From: Planctomycetota bacterium
GTDB taxonomy: Bacteria > Planctomycetota > PLA2 > JAEUHO01
Direction of reading: 5' to 3'
NCBI GenBank assembly: GCA_020631815.1
Contig: JACKGW010000006.1
Coordinates: 124,001-188,000, forward strand
DNA: 64,000 nucleotides
Positions 16,211 to 24,139 of this stretch are shown here, in pieces. The notes under the pieces were generated by a model. It did no database searches and had not been told where the DNA came from. It saw nothing but the letters and a program-made list of their open reading frames with translations. Made by a program: the position numbers and the translations under genes. Numbering within the stretch: position 1 is the first letter of the stretch; the number at the start of each line of letters is the position of its first letter.

Positions 16211-18208
16211 GTGAGCGGACGACGTCGTTGGCGGGCAGCGCGCTGGTGTTTGGGCGTCGTCGCGGCGTGCGTCGGCTGGATGGTCATCGCACCGGCGGCG
16301 AGCGTGCGGGCCGAGGACGAGGCGCCTGCGCAGCTGCCGTCCGATGCGGCCGGTGTGCTGGCGCCGGGCTACGTGGGCGCTGCCGCTTGCGCGCGTTGCC
16401 ACGCCGAGGCCACGGCGCTGTGGAAGACATCGAGCCACTTCAAGACGTTCCTGCCCGTGGGGCCGCACAACCTGCCCGCGGATGTCGTCTCGGGGGCGAC
16501 GGTGGAGCATGCGCCCGGGCGAACGACGTGGCGCAAGGACGGAGAGCGCTGGATCGCCCGCACCGTGGGCCCCGAGGGCGAGCTCGTCGACTACCACCTG
16601 ACCCACGCGGTCGGACGCATGCGCGTGCAGATGTTCATCGCGACGTTGCCAGACGGCCGACGGCAGGTCCTGCCGGCGATGCTGGAGGTTCCGACCGGGA
16701 CGTGGTTCGACTACACGTACCTGCTCTTCGGCGCACCGGGCCTGGACTGGGACGAGGCGCCCGTCGTCCAGCCCGGGGAGGCCTCGTTCTGGACCGGGAC
16801 CACCCGCAGCTGGGACAGCAGCTGTGTGCGGTGCCACTCCAGCGGCAGCCGACCGGTCGCAGGCGCCCCGGTCGCCGAAGGTCGGCGCAGCGTCGAACGC
16901 GCGCTCGGGACCGACTGCGAGATGTGCCATGGCCCCGGCGCCGAGCACGTCGCCTGGCAGGAGGCGAAGGAGGCGGGGCGAGAGCTGCCGTGCCCGAAGG
17001 ACCCCGTGCTCCAGCTCGGCGCCCTGCCGACGAATCTCGCCCTCTCTGCCTGTCTGCAGTGCCACATGGAAGCCGACCTGGTCAATCGCGCGTTCCACCC
17101 GGGCGAAGACGTCTTCGAGTACGTGGACCCCACGTTGATCATCGATCCGGAGCGGGTCGACCCGCTGGGCCGCGTCACCGAGCTCATCTACGACGGGCTG
17201 CCGTTCTCGCTCAGTCGTTGTGCGATCGAGGGGGAGCTGACCTGCTTCACCTGCCACGACCCACACGGCAGCCCACACGCCAGTCAGCTGCGCCTGCCCC
17301 CCGGCGACCCGCGCGCCTGCACGACGTGCCACGAGGAGATCGGCGCTGACATCGCGGCCCACACGCATCACGATCCCACCGGCGAAGGTTCGTCGTGTGT
17401 CGCCTGCCACATGCCGTTCCTGCGCATCGAGCGTGGGCACGGCTATGTGGCGGATCATTCGATTTCCATCCCGCGGCCGGGCTTGGAGCTCGAGGCGGAT
17501 CGCCTCGCCGTGGACGCGTGCACGACGTGCCACACGGCGGGGCCCCTGGGGAGCCAGGTCGCTCCGCCTCGAACGACCGCCGAGCTGAAGGCCGCCGCGG
17601 ACGCGTGGTGGCCGGACATGCCGCCGCTCCCCGCCTGGGTTCGCGCGATTGCGGCCGGCCGCCTGGGGACCGAAGGCGGCGAAGTCGGCCTGCTCGCCGT
17701 CTTGGAGGACGACAGCGCGCCTCGTGTCGTGCGTGCGACGGCCATGGAGCTGCTGGCCAAATATGCGAAGAAGGTGCCTCTGGCCGTGCTGGGCCGCCTT
17801 CGCGACAAGGACAGCCTCGTGCGCCGGCGCGCCGCGAGTGCGCTGAGCGAGCTCGAGGGCGACGCCGTACGCGAGGCGTTCCTGCGCGCCCTGCACGACA
17901 GCTCCCCCGCGGTACAGACGGCTGCGGCGCGCGCCGCGTTGGCCGGTTGGCAGCGCGTCCGCGAGGACCACGATCTGCTTCAAGCCATCCTTCCGCACTT
18001 GCAGCGTGATGCCATGGAGGTCCCCGAGGACCCGTTGCGCTGGTACCTGCTCGGCGCGGCGGCCGACATCGCCGGGCATCGCGAGATGGCCCGCGACGCC
18101 TACGGCAGCTACGTCAGGCTGGATCCGTTCGCGCCGGCCATCGAGGCTCGTGTGCGCGCCATCGAGGCCGAGCTGGAGGGCGAGAAGCCCGGGAAGGGCG
18201 AGCGCTGA
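16211..18208 (+). CDS. Exported octaheme c-type cytochrome with C-terminal HEAT repeats
   Basis: A 665-residue protein that starts at the GTG at 16211, just after AGGAGGTG. A signal peptide (about 1-35, ending ASVRAEDE) sends it to the periplasm, where eight CxxCH motifs would bind haem: CARCH, CVRCH, CEMCH, CLQCH, CFTCH, CTTCH, CVACH and CTTCH, spread from about residue 58 to 440. The first part resembles cytochrome c554-like multihaem proteins. Residues about 470-590 are HEAT-type repeats (VLEDDSAPRVVRATAMELLA and similar), and the C-terminal stretch looks TPR-like (WYLLGAAADIAGHREMARDA). The redox partner is unknown. The next gene overlaps the stop by one base. The three-gene block around it is bracketed by inverted repeats. 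Confidence 0.9.
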   Translation: MSGRRRWRAARWCLGVVAACVGWMVIAPAASVRAEDEAPAQLPSDAAGVLAPGYVGAAACARCHAEATALWKTSSHFKTFLPVGPHNLPADVVSGATVEHAPGRTTWRKDGERWIARTVGPEGELVDYHLTHAVGRMRVQMFIATLPDGRRQVLPAMLEVPTGTWFDYTYLLFGAPGLDWDEAPVVQPGEASFWTGTTRSWDSSCVRCHSSGSRPVAGAPVAEGRRSVERALGTDCEMCHGPGAEHVAWQEAKEAGRELPCPKDPVLQLGALPTNLALSACLQCHMEADLVNRAFHPGEDVFEYVDPTLIIDPERVDPLGRVTELIYDGLPFSLSRCAIEGELTCFTCHDPHGSPHASQLRLPPGDPRACTTCHEEIGADIAAHTHHDPTGEGSSCVACHMPFLRIERGHGYVADHSISIPRPGLELEADRLAVDACTTCHTAGPLGSQVAPPRTTAELKAAADAWWPDMPPLPAWVRAIAAGRLGTEGGEVGLLAVLEDDSAPRVVRATAMELLAKYAKKVPLAVLGRLRDKDSLVRRRAASALSELEGDAVREAFLRALHDSSPAVQTAAARAALAGWQRVREDHDLLQAILPHLQRDAMEVPEDPLRWYLLGAAADIAGHREMARDAYGSYVRLDPFAPAIEARVRAIEAELEGEKPGKGER

Positions 18209-18651
18209 TGGACATCGAAGTCGTCGAGCTCGAGGGCACGCCCGTGTTGGCGGTCAGGCTCGAGGTGAAGCAGTCGGAGATCGGCAACCGCATCGGCGAG
18301 CTTCTCCCGCAGCTCATGCAGATCGCTGGCCCCGAAGTGGATGGCCCCCCGCTCGCGCGCTGGTACGACTGGAACGAAGACGTGGGGACGATGGAGCTGG
18401 CCGTCCCGGTGAAGCGCGCCTTGCCGCCCGATGGCCGTTTTCGACCTGACGCCCTGCCCGGAGGCAAGGCGCTCGTGACCTGGCACGTCGGCCCCTACGA
18501 CAACCTGCACGCCACCTGGAAGGCGCTTCGCGACACGATGGAGGCCGAGGGCTACGAGGGCCGGGGCGCGCCGTGGGAGGAGTACGTCTCGGACTGCTCG
18601 AGCGTCCCGCCCGAGGAGGTCCGCACCCGCATCGTCTGGCCCATTTCCTAG
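18208..18651 (+). CDS. GyrI-like (AraC-type effector-binding domain) small-molecule-binding protein
   Basis: A 147-residue stand-alone GyrI-like domain, a two-fold SHS2 ligand-binding fold found as the effector domain of BmrR/AraC regulators and in free form. Indicators are the N-terminal VVELEGTPVLAVR, the central GPPLARWYDW segment, the WHVGPYDNLHATWKAL motif and the C-terminal VRTRIVWPI. There is no DNA-binding domain. The ATG overlaps the last base of the cytochrome stop, so the two genes are co-transcribed; why a ligand-binding protein is coupled to a multihaem cytochrome is unclear. The stop codon lies inside the arm of a large palindrome. Confidence 0.85.
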   Translation: MDIEVVELEGTPVLAVRLEVKQSEIGNRIGELLPQLMQIAGPEVDGPPLARWYDWNEDVGTMELAVPVKRALPPDGRFRPDALPGGKALVTWHVGPYDNLHATWKALRDTMEAEGYEGRGAPWEEYVSDCSSVPPEEVRTRIVWPIS

Positions 18652-18722
18652 GGCCTGCCCAAGAACACCTCCGGCTGCGGCCCCGGCGTACTCGCGACGG
18701 CGTGTTCTTGGACAGGCCCTAG
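18648..18722. terminator. Bidirectional terminator-like palindrome between convergent genes
   Basis: The 21-base arms at 18648-18668 and 18702-18722 (starting CTAGGGCCTG) are complementary with one mismatch around a 33-base loop. Both flanking stop codons (TAG on each strand) lie in the arms. It probably ends transcription from both sides. Confidence 0.7.
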
Positions 18723-19663
18723 CGCGCGAGGGCGGTTCGGACCGCGGCGGCGGCGGCGGCGCCCGCCGCGGGCGACACCGTCACGCCGTGCCCACCGAGT
18801 GCCGCCACGTGCACGAGACCGGGCCGTGAGACGTCTTCCCCGACGCGTGGCAGCCGGTCCTCGGCGAAGGTGCGATGGCCTGCCCAGGCCCGGGCCAGGC
18901 GCGGCTCGGGCAAGGGAGCCAAGAGCTCGGCGAAGCGCTCTTCGATCGCCGTGAGCACCTCCGCGTCGGGCGTCATGTCCGCGTCGGGATCGACGGGGAC
19001 TTCATCGCCAATGCAGAGCAACCACGCGCCGTCCCAGGGGCGCACGTACCACGCGGTGGCCAGGTCCCAGAGCCACGGGAGGGTGGCGAGCGCCCGCTTG
19101 TCGGGAGCGCTGATCGCGATGTGGCGTCGCGTCGGGACGAGATCGCCCGCGCCGAACCGTGAGGCCCACGCGCCCGTGGCGTTGACCACGACGCGGGCGT
19201 CGATCGTGCCGACGTCCGTTGCGATGCGCCATCCGGCGTCGTAGCGCACGGGCGGTTCGGCGGTCACACCTGCGAGCACGTGCACGTCGGACAAGTAGAT
19301 GGAGAGCAGCTTGGGAACGTCGACGACCCCAGCGTGAGCTGCATGTCGTCCGCGGACATCGTTCAGCGGATGGTCAGGGGGCGGAGCCTCGTCGCCTGCA
19401 CCGATGAGCAGACCACCGGTCTCGTGCACCACGCCGAGGGCTTCGAGCACCGGACGACTCGCGCGGGCCCAGTCCGCCAGCTGCGGTGGGGACTCGGGGA
19501 GTCGGAGGATGGCCGCGTTGTGGCCTGAGGCTTCGAGCCCCGGTGCCGCGCGACGCTCGAGGACGATGATGTCCGAGATGCCTTCCCGAAGGAGATGCCA
19601 CGCTGTCGAGGCCCCGGCCAAGCCGGCTCCCAGGATCACGACATCGGCCCGTTCGGGCAGCAC
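18719..19663 (-). CDS. FAD-dependent oxidoreductase (DAO family)
   Basis: A 314-residue FAD enzyme of the D-amino-acid-oxidase/glycine-oxidase superfamily. The N-terminal dinucleotide motif is VVILGAGLAGASTAWHLL, followed by LERRAAPGLEASGHNAA. The second GG-type motif VVVNATGAWAS is mid-protein, and the C-terminal HVAALGGHGVTVSPAAG contacts the flavin in this family. It is shorter than most members (usually 370-390 residues). The start is a GTG at 19663. It probably oxidises a secondary or primary amine, but no substrate can be read. It converges on the GyrI-like gene and shares the palindromic terminator with it. Confidence 0.88.
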   Translation of the reverse strand: MLPERADVVILGAGLAGASTAWHLLREGISDIIVLERRAAPGLEASGHNAAILRLPESPPQLADWARASRPVLEALGVVHETGGLLIGAGDEAPPPDHPLNDVRGRHAAHAGVVDVPKLLSIYLSDVHVLAGVTAEPPVRYDAGWRIATDVGTIDARVVVNATGAWASRFGAGDLVPTRRHIAISAPDKRALATLPWLWDLATAWYVRPWDGAWLLCIGDEVPVDPDADMTPDAEVLTAIEERFAELLAPLPEPRLARAWAGHRTFAEDRLPRVGEDVSRPGLVHVAALGGHGVTVSPAAGAAAAAAVRTALAR

Positions 19664-19882
19664 GCCGACCTTCTAGCCCGACGAAGCGGCACGTGCGCGT
19701 CTTGCGCGGGGTGGGTGGATGGGCGGTGGCTTGCTGTACCGAGCCCGGTGAGATCTCCACTTCACGCGGCGGCGCGCACCGCGATGAGGTGGTCCGCCCG
19801 AGCGTGAAGGGAAGATCTCACCCGGCTCGTGCCTTGGGGTGTGGACGAGGCTCGCAGATCGGGATTCCCGTGGCTCGCGTAC

Positions 19883-19971
19883 GGAGCCCGGGATTTCTTC
19901 AACGAATCGCCGATCATCTCCGGAAGTGCGCGCGCGCCCCGGGGCGATTCGTCGAAGAATTCCCCGGCTCC
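19883..19971 (-). repeat. Hairpin D, occupying the position of unit E in copy R
   Basis: The 29-base arms at 19883-19911 and 19943-19971 pair at 26 of 29 positions. The outer GGAGCC ends match unit E, but the inner stem (TTCTTCAACGAATCGCC) is unrelated to that of unit E although the flanks are homologous. Confidence 0.75.
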
Positions 19972-20086
19972 TCCCCTGGGGTGCGTAGCACCCCACTACG
20001 ATCGCGGTTGTCTCGCTTGTCGCTGCCAGCGGCGATCGACGGCGGGCGACAGGCCGCTTCCTGCTCGATCCGGCTCGTCAGGGCGA

Positions 20087-20153
20087 CGGTAGCGCGCCAG
20101 CATCGGCGACGCCGCGTGGTCTGTTCACGTCAGGAGCCGATGCTGGTGCGGGA
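20087..20153 (-). repeat. Variable hairpin 1 of copy R
   Basis: GCGCCAGCATCGGC (20094-20107) pairs with GCCGATGCTGGTGC (20136-20149) at 13 of 14 positions. It sits between the same conserved blocks as 15482-15549 in copy L, with a different stem sequence and almost the same length. Confidence 0.75.
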
Positions 20154-20200
20154 CCGAGCACTCGGCGAGCCGCACCTCCGCACCCAACGCCCCGTGCGAA

Positions 20201-21577
20201 TCAACGCGCTCGGGGGTCGAGGATCCAGGTGATGAGCTGCTCGGAGGTGAGGACGTCGCGGAAGACGGTGCCGAGTGCACGACGGCCGAGACGCGCGCCT
20301 TCGCCGCGAATCTCGGCGAGCTCGGCCATCATCATCATCTGCTGCGGGGCGTCAGGGCCGTAGGCGGCCTTCTCGCGGTTGAGCTCGGCGGCGCGGGTCT
20401 GCATGGCGCGAACGGTGCCTGCGAGCTCCTTGCGCATCTCCTGCAAGCGCTCCTTCTGCTGCACCGTGAGCGGTACCCGCTCGAGCACCTGCTCGGGGCG
20501 CTGGCGACGGTCGTTGGCCGAGAGACGCGGGGGGACCGCCTCGTACGCCTCGACCTGTTCGGGGGTGAGCAAGCCCTTGAGACCCTTGGCCAGGGCGACA
20601 CCGACCTCGCCGAGGCGACGCTGTGCATCCGCCATCTCGCGGCGCAGCGTCTTCTTGGTCTCGTCGTCGGTGGCCTTGCCGATCTCCGAGCGCAAGCGAC
20701 GGACGGCGGCTTGGTCCGGGCTGGCCTCGGCCTCGTACTCGGTCAGGCGCGAGGCGATCTGCGCAGCCTGCGAGGGTGTGATGTCCGGCAGGTCGTACAG
20801 CTGCTGGGCGGGATCTGCCTTCTGCAACCACTCGGGTGGCAAGGCGCGGAACCAGGCTGCCCGCTGGGGGCGATCCAGCGTGTAGTCGAGGAAGCTCCAC
20901 CACCTGCGCTCCAGCGCGCGCACTTGGCGGTCCAGGGCCTGGCGCGTGCGCAAGGCGAGCTCCTTGCGCAGACGTGCGTCCTCCGCACCGAGGTTCACTT
21001 CCTTCCAAGCGTCCGGGAGCACGTCGCGCTGGGCGTCGATGGCGAGAAGAGCGCCCTCGATGCGGGTACGTACGGTCTCGATCTGATCGCGTAGGTCGGG
21101 CGGGAGGTCGAGCAGGCGCGCGCCGAGTGCCATGGCGTGGCGGAACGCTGCGTGCGGACCCTCGGGCGCGGCGGCCACGGCAAGCAGCAGCTCCGTCGTG
21201 ACGCCCTTGACGGCGTCCGTCCCCACGAGCTCGCCGAGGAGAGCCTGCGCCTCCTTGTTGGTCTTGGTGAGCTGCGCCTCGATGCCCTTGCGCGCGCTCG
21301 CGGCCAGCTTCGTGTCCGCCAGCTGGCGCTCGAGCGACTCCCCCCTTCGGGCGAGGGCACCCAGGCGTCCCGCCAGCCGCGGGTGCTCGGCAGCGAGCGC
21401 CGCCCGGTGCACGGGCGTCAAGGGCAGCCAGGCCAAGCGAGCCGCGGGGAACGTAGCGGGCACCGTGGGTGCTGCCGCAGCCTCCGTCGGCGTGGCGCCG
21501 TCGTCGGCCCGGGCGTAGCTGCCCAGGGCGGGCAGGAGGAAGACGAGCGTGGCGAAGACGTTGCGGGCGCGGGTCAT
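20201..21577 (-). CDS. Exported LTxxQ-repeat (Spy/CpxP-like) protein
   Basis: A 458-residue protein with a signal peptide (VFATLVFLLPALGSYARA) and mainly helical, charged sequence. It has repeated L-T-x-x-Q type motifs: LTPEQVEAY, LTVQQKERL, LTSEQLITW, and the related ITPSQAAQI and LTPVHRAAL. Such motifs mark Spy/CpxP periplasmic chaperone-like proteins, usually much shorter (about 150 residues), so this looks like a multi-copy version, also seen in planctomycetes. The ATG overlaps the stop of the DUF1501 gene by four bases, making it the last gene of a three-gene operon. Function is inferred only from the motifs. Confidence 0.82.
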   Translation of the reverse strand: MTRARNVFATLVFLLPALGSYARADDGATPTEAAAAPTVPATFPAARLAWLPLTPVHRAALAAEHPRLAGRLGALARRGESLERQLADTKLAASARKGIEAQLTKTNKEAQALLGELVGTDAVKGVTTELLLAVAAAPEGPHAAFRHAMALGARLLDLPPDLRDQIETVRTRIEGALLAIDAQRDVLPDAWKEVNLGAEDARLRKELALRTRQALDRQVRALERRWWSFLDYTLDRPQRAAWFRALPPEWLQKADPAQQLYDLPDITPSQAAQIASRLTEYEAEASPDQAAVRRLRSEIGKATDDETKKTLRREMADAQRRLGEVGVALAKGLKGLLTPEQVEAYEAVPPRLSANDRRQRPEQVLERVPLTVQQKERLQEMRKELAGTVRAMQTRAAELNREKAAYGPDAPQQMMMMAELAEIRGEGARLGRRALGTVFRDVLTSEQLITWILDPRAR

Positions 21578-22794
21578 GCGAACAGCTCCAGAGGCGCGAA
21601 GTCGCCCACGACGGGCGCGGGATCGATCTGGTAGGCGTGGGACAAGAGGCTGGCCTGGACGCTCCTGAGATCCGTCGTGTAGACGAGGTTCTCGCGGTCC
21701 AGCTCGGCGAGCGAGGCGGGTGCGCCGTGACGACCGGGACGCAGGCCCGTGCCGATCACGAACACGGGACCGGCGGTGCCGTGGTCCGTGCCGCCGCTCA
21801 GGTTCTCCGAGGCGCGCCTGCCGAACTCGCTGAAGACGAACACGACGACGCGGTCAGCCAGCTTGGCGGCCTCGAGGCGGCGCTGGAACACGTCGAGGTT
21901 CGTTCCGAGCTGTTGCAGCAGTCGGGCGTGCTGCGCCGTTTGGTTGGAGTGCGTGTCGTAGCCGCCCTGGCCGAGGTGGATGGCATCGAGGTCGAGGTCG
22001 GCGACCAGGAGGCTCTCGACAAGACGCAGCTTGTCACCGAGCGGGCCGACGTACGGACCGCCCGCGGGCGACATGGAGGCCAATCGTGCAGCCACGTCCA
22101 GCGCCTCCGTCCCCGCGCGCGCGAGGTCACCCCGCAAGCCGGTGGCATCGGCGTGTTGGCGCCAGAGGCTGGCCGCGCCCTGCATGCTGGAAGGGACGCG
22201 AAAGCGCTCGAACGAAGTCATCGTGATGGAGCCTGGCCCGGACATGGCGAGCGAGAGGGGCGGCTCCGTGGCCAGACCCACGCTGCGCAGGGGTGCCTGG
22301 CGCGGATGGGCGTCGAGCGCTCGACCAATCCACCCGTGGGTGGGTGCGCGCTCGGGCTGGCCCGTGTGCCAGATCTCCGTGGCACGGAAGTGGCTGAGGC
22401 TGGGGTCGGGATAGCCGACTCCCTCGACGATGGCCAGGCGCTTGCGCTGCCAGAGCGCTTCGAGGCCGGTCAGCGACGGGTGAAGCCCCGTCGTCTCGTC
22501 GAGGCGACGGACGCGGTCGCGCTCGATGGCCAGCGAAGGACGAAGGCGTGAGTACGCGGCGTCCGCGTAGGGCACGACCGTGTTGAGGCCGTCGTTCCCT
22601 CCCTCGAGGTGCAAAAGCACGATCGTCCGTCGGCGCGGCGGCGCCGACGTGTCGTCGGCGCGCGCCCAGCGTGGCAGCAGGCAGACGCCACCGAGTGCGA
22701 GCGCGCCACCCAGGATGTCGCGCCGTGTCGGGCCGCGGCGGGTGGCCGCTCCGTGCGCGGCGCAGTCGTGACGGGGAGTCGATCGAGGGCTCAT
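21574..22794 (-). CDS. DUF1501 family protein with Tat-type signal
   Basis: A 406-residue DUF1501 protein, a family related to sulfatase/alkaline-phosphatase folds and abundant in Planctomycetota. A twin-arginine signal is visible (TRRDILGGALALGG, then LLPRWARA). Typical segments are VLLHLEGGNDGLNTVVPY, TEIWHTGQ, GGYDTHSNQ, VVVFVFSEFGRR and GGTDHGTAGPVFVIG; the Asp/His residues in the last two resemble metal ligands. The enzyme activity is not established. The ATG overlaps the DUF1800 stop as ATGA. Pairing of DUF1800 upstream with DUF1501 downstream is standard, and the two probably work together at the cell surface. Confidence 0.94.
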   Translation of the reverse strand: MSPRSTPRHDCAAHGAATRRGPTRRDILGGALALGGVCLLPRWARADDTSAPPRRRTIVLLHLEGGNDGLNTVVPYADAAYSRLRPSLAIERDRVRRLDETTGLHPSLTGLEALWQRKRLAIVEGVGYPDPSLSHFRATEIWHTGQPERAPTHGWIGRALDAHPRQAPLRSVGLATEPPLSLAMSGPGSITMTSFERFRVPSSMQGAASLWRQHADATGLRGDLARAGTEALDVAARLASMSPAGGPYVGPLGDKLRLVESLLVADLDLDAIHLGQGGYDTHSNQTAQHARLLQQLGTNLDVFQRRLEAAKLADRVVVFVFSEFGRRASENLSGGTDHGTAGPVFVIGTGLRPGRHGAPASLAELDRENLVYTTDLRSVQASLLSHAYQIDPAPVVGDFAPLELFA

Positions 22795-23987
22795 GCGCGT
22801 TGGAACTCCGGCGAGCCGAGCAGCAAGCGGGCGCGATCGCGTCCGCCTTGCTCGGCGAGGGCGGGGACGAGGGAAGCGGGGGTCTCGGGGCCGTACGCCA
22901 GACGCTCGATGGCGTCGAGCCCATCGAGCAGCGCCAGCTCCGAAGCGCGGTCCGCGAGGGCCAGGCGCTCGACCAAGGCGCCGCTGGACAGCCAGCCGGT
23001 GCCTTGCGTCCACCCCTTGACCGAAGGCGGGCGGAACAAGATCTGGCCCATGCGATCCAAGCTGGCGTGCACCCAGCCGGGCAGGGCACGCAGACCGAGG
23101 ACGCGCCACGTGGCTACGACCTGGTCCACCGGGCTGCGTACGAGCGCCCACTCGCAGGAGGGATCGCGGAAGGCCTCGGAGCGCAGGAGGTACCCGAGCA
23201 CGGGGCGCAGATGGAAGTCCTCGCCACGCACGACGTCGGCGAGTGAGCTGACGTCTTCGGGCCGTGGGTCAAGCGTGACGAACCAGCGCAACAGCCGTCG
23301 GGCCAGGTGCTCGGCGGCCGCAGGCTGCTCGAGAAGGATGTCGATGACGTCGTCGCCATCGAAGGGGCCGGTGCGACCGTGCACCGTCTTGTCGCCGTCG
23401 TCGTGGAACTCCGGTCGCATCACGAACTCGTGGTGGCGACTTCCCCAGCCGGTAAAGGCGCGCGCGACCTCCCGGACGTCGTCCTCGCTGTAGCGACCGA
23501 TGCCGAGCACGAACAGCTCCTGCAGCTCACGGCCGAAGTTCTCGTTGGCGTGGCCCCGGCGGTTGCTGTTGCCGTCGAGCCAGCGGATCATCGCGACGTC
23601 GCGCGCCACGCCGCGCAGCAGCTCGCGCCACGAGCCGCCTCCTCCGTCGCGAAGCAGCCGCTGCTGGCGCCACATGAGCAGCGGGTCCTGGATCTTGGCG
23701 TCGCTCGTGGCGAAGTGGTCATGCCAGAAGAACGCCACGCGATCGGCGAAGGGCGTGCTGCCGGCGACCATGCGCTCGAGCCAGAGCTGCTGGATGGCGC
23801 CAGGGAGGTAGGGGTCGAAACCCGCGGGATCCGGCGGGCGCTTGGCGTCCAGCTGGGTCAGCAAGCCCTCGACGACGTCGTCGTAGGAGGCACCGCGGGA
23901 GGCGGCCCACAGCGCGGCATCCGGCGCCACGACGGTGCGCCGCAAGAGATGGGCGATGGCCCGTTCGCCCTCCATCTGATCGCGCAT
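22791..23987 (-). CDS. DUF1800 family protein
   Basis: A 398-residue DUF1800 protein, the usual partner of DUF1501. Diagnostic segments are AIAHLLRRTVVAPD near the start, RVAFFWHDHFATS, GHANENFGRELQELFVLGIG, and GRTGPFDGDDVIDILLEQP. No signal peptide is evident with the chosen start at 23987 (MRDQMEGERAI), which matches the usual beginning of the domain; longer open sequence upstream is low-quality and rejected. The function of the family is unknown. It heads an overlapping operon with the DUF1501 and LTxxQ genes. Confidence 0.93.
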   Translation of the reverse strand: MRDQMEGERAIAHLLRRTVVAPDAALWAASRGASYDDVVEGLLTQLDAKRPPDPAGFDPYLPGAIQQLWLERMVAGSTPFADRVAFFWHDHFATSDAKIQDPLLMWRQQRLLRDGGGGSWRELLRGVARDVAMIRWLDGNSNRRGHANENFGRELQELFVLGIGRYSEDDVREVARAFTGWGSRHHEFVMRPEFHDDGDKTVHGRTGPFDGDDVIDILLEQPAAAEHLARRLLRWFVTLDPRPEDVSSLADVVRGEDFHLRPVLGYLLRSEAFRDPSCEWALVRSPVDQVVATWRVLGLRALPGWVHASLDRMGQILFRPPSVKGWTQGTGWLSSGALVERLALADRASELALLDGLDAIERLAYGPETPASLVPALAEQGGRDRARLLLGSPEFQRA

Positions 23988-24139
23988 GACGAGCGACCTC
24001 CTCGCAAGGTCCGCGCGGCGACGCGGTGGTCCCAGGATAGCGCCGAGGAGGGCGTGGTCGCCCCTGCAAGCCGAAGGACCACCCTCTGCGCCCACGGAAG
24101 CGCGCACGCGTCGCACCGTGCCTGCACCATCATGGGCCG

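Larger units (their letters stand above)
19735..20176 (-). repeat. Structured repeat copy R (inverted partner of 15459-15903)
   Basis: The 442-base minus-strand counterpart of copy L. Read on the minus strand, it starts 24 bases after the stop of the LTxxQ gene and runs toward the oxidoreductase. Conserved blocks are 20154-20176, 19963-20086 and 19735-19844. The two variable hairpins are 20087-20153 and 19883-19971. Order and spacing match copy L almost exactly. Confidence 0.85.
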
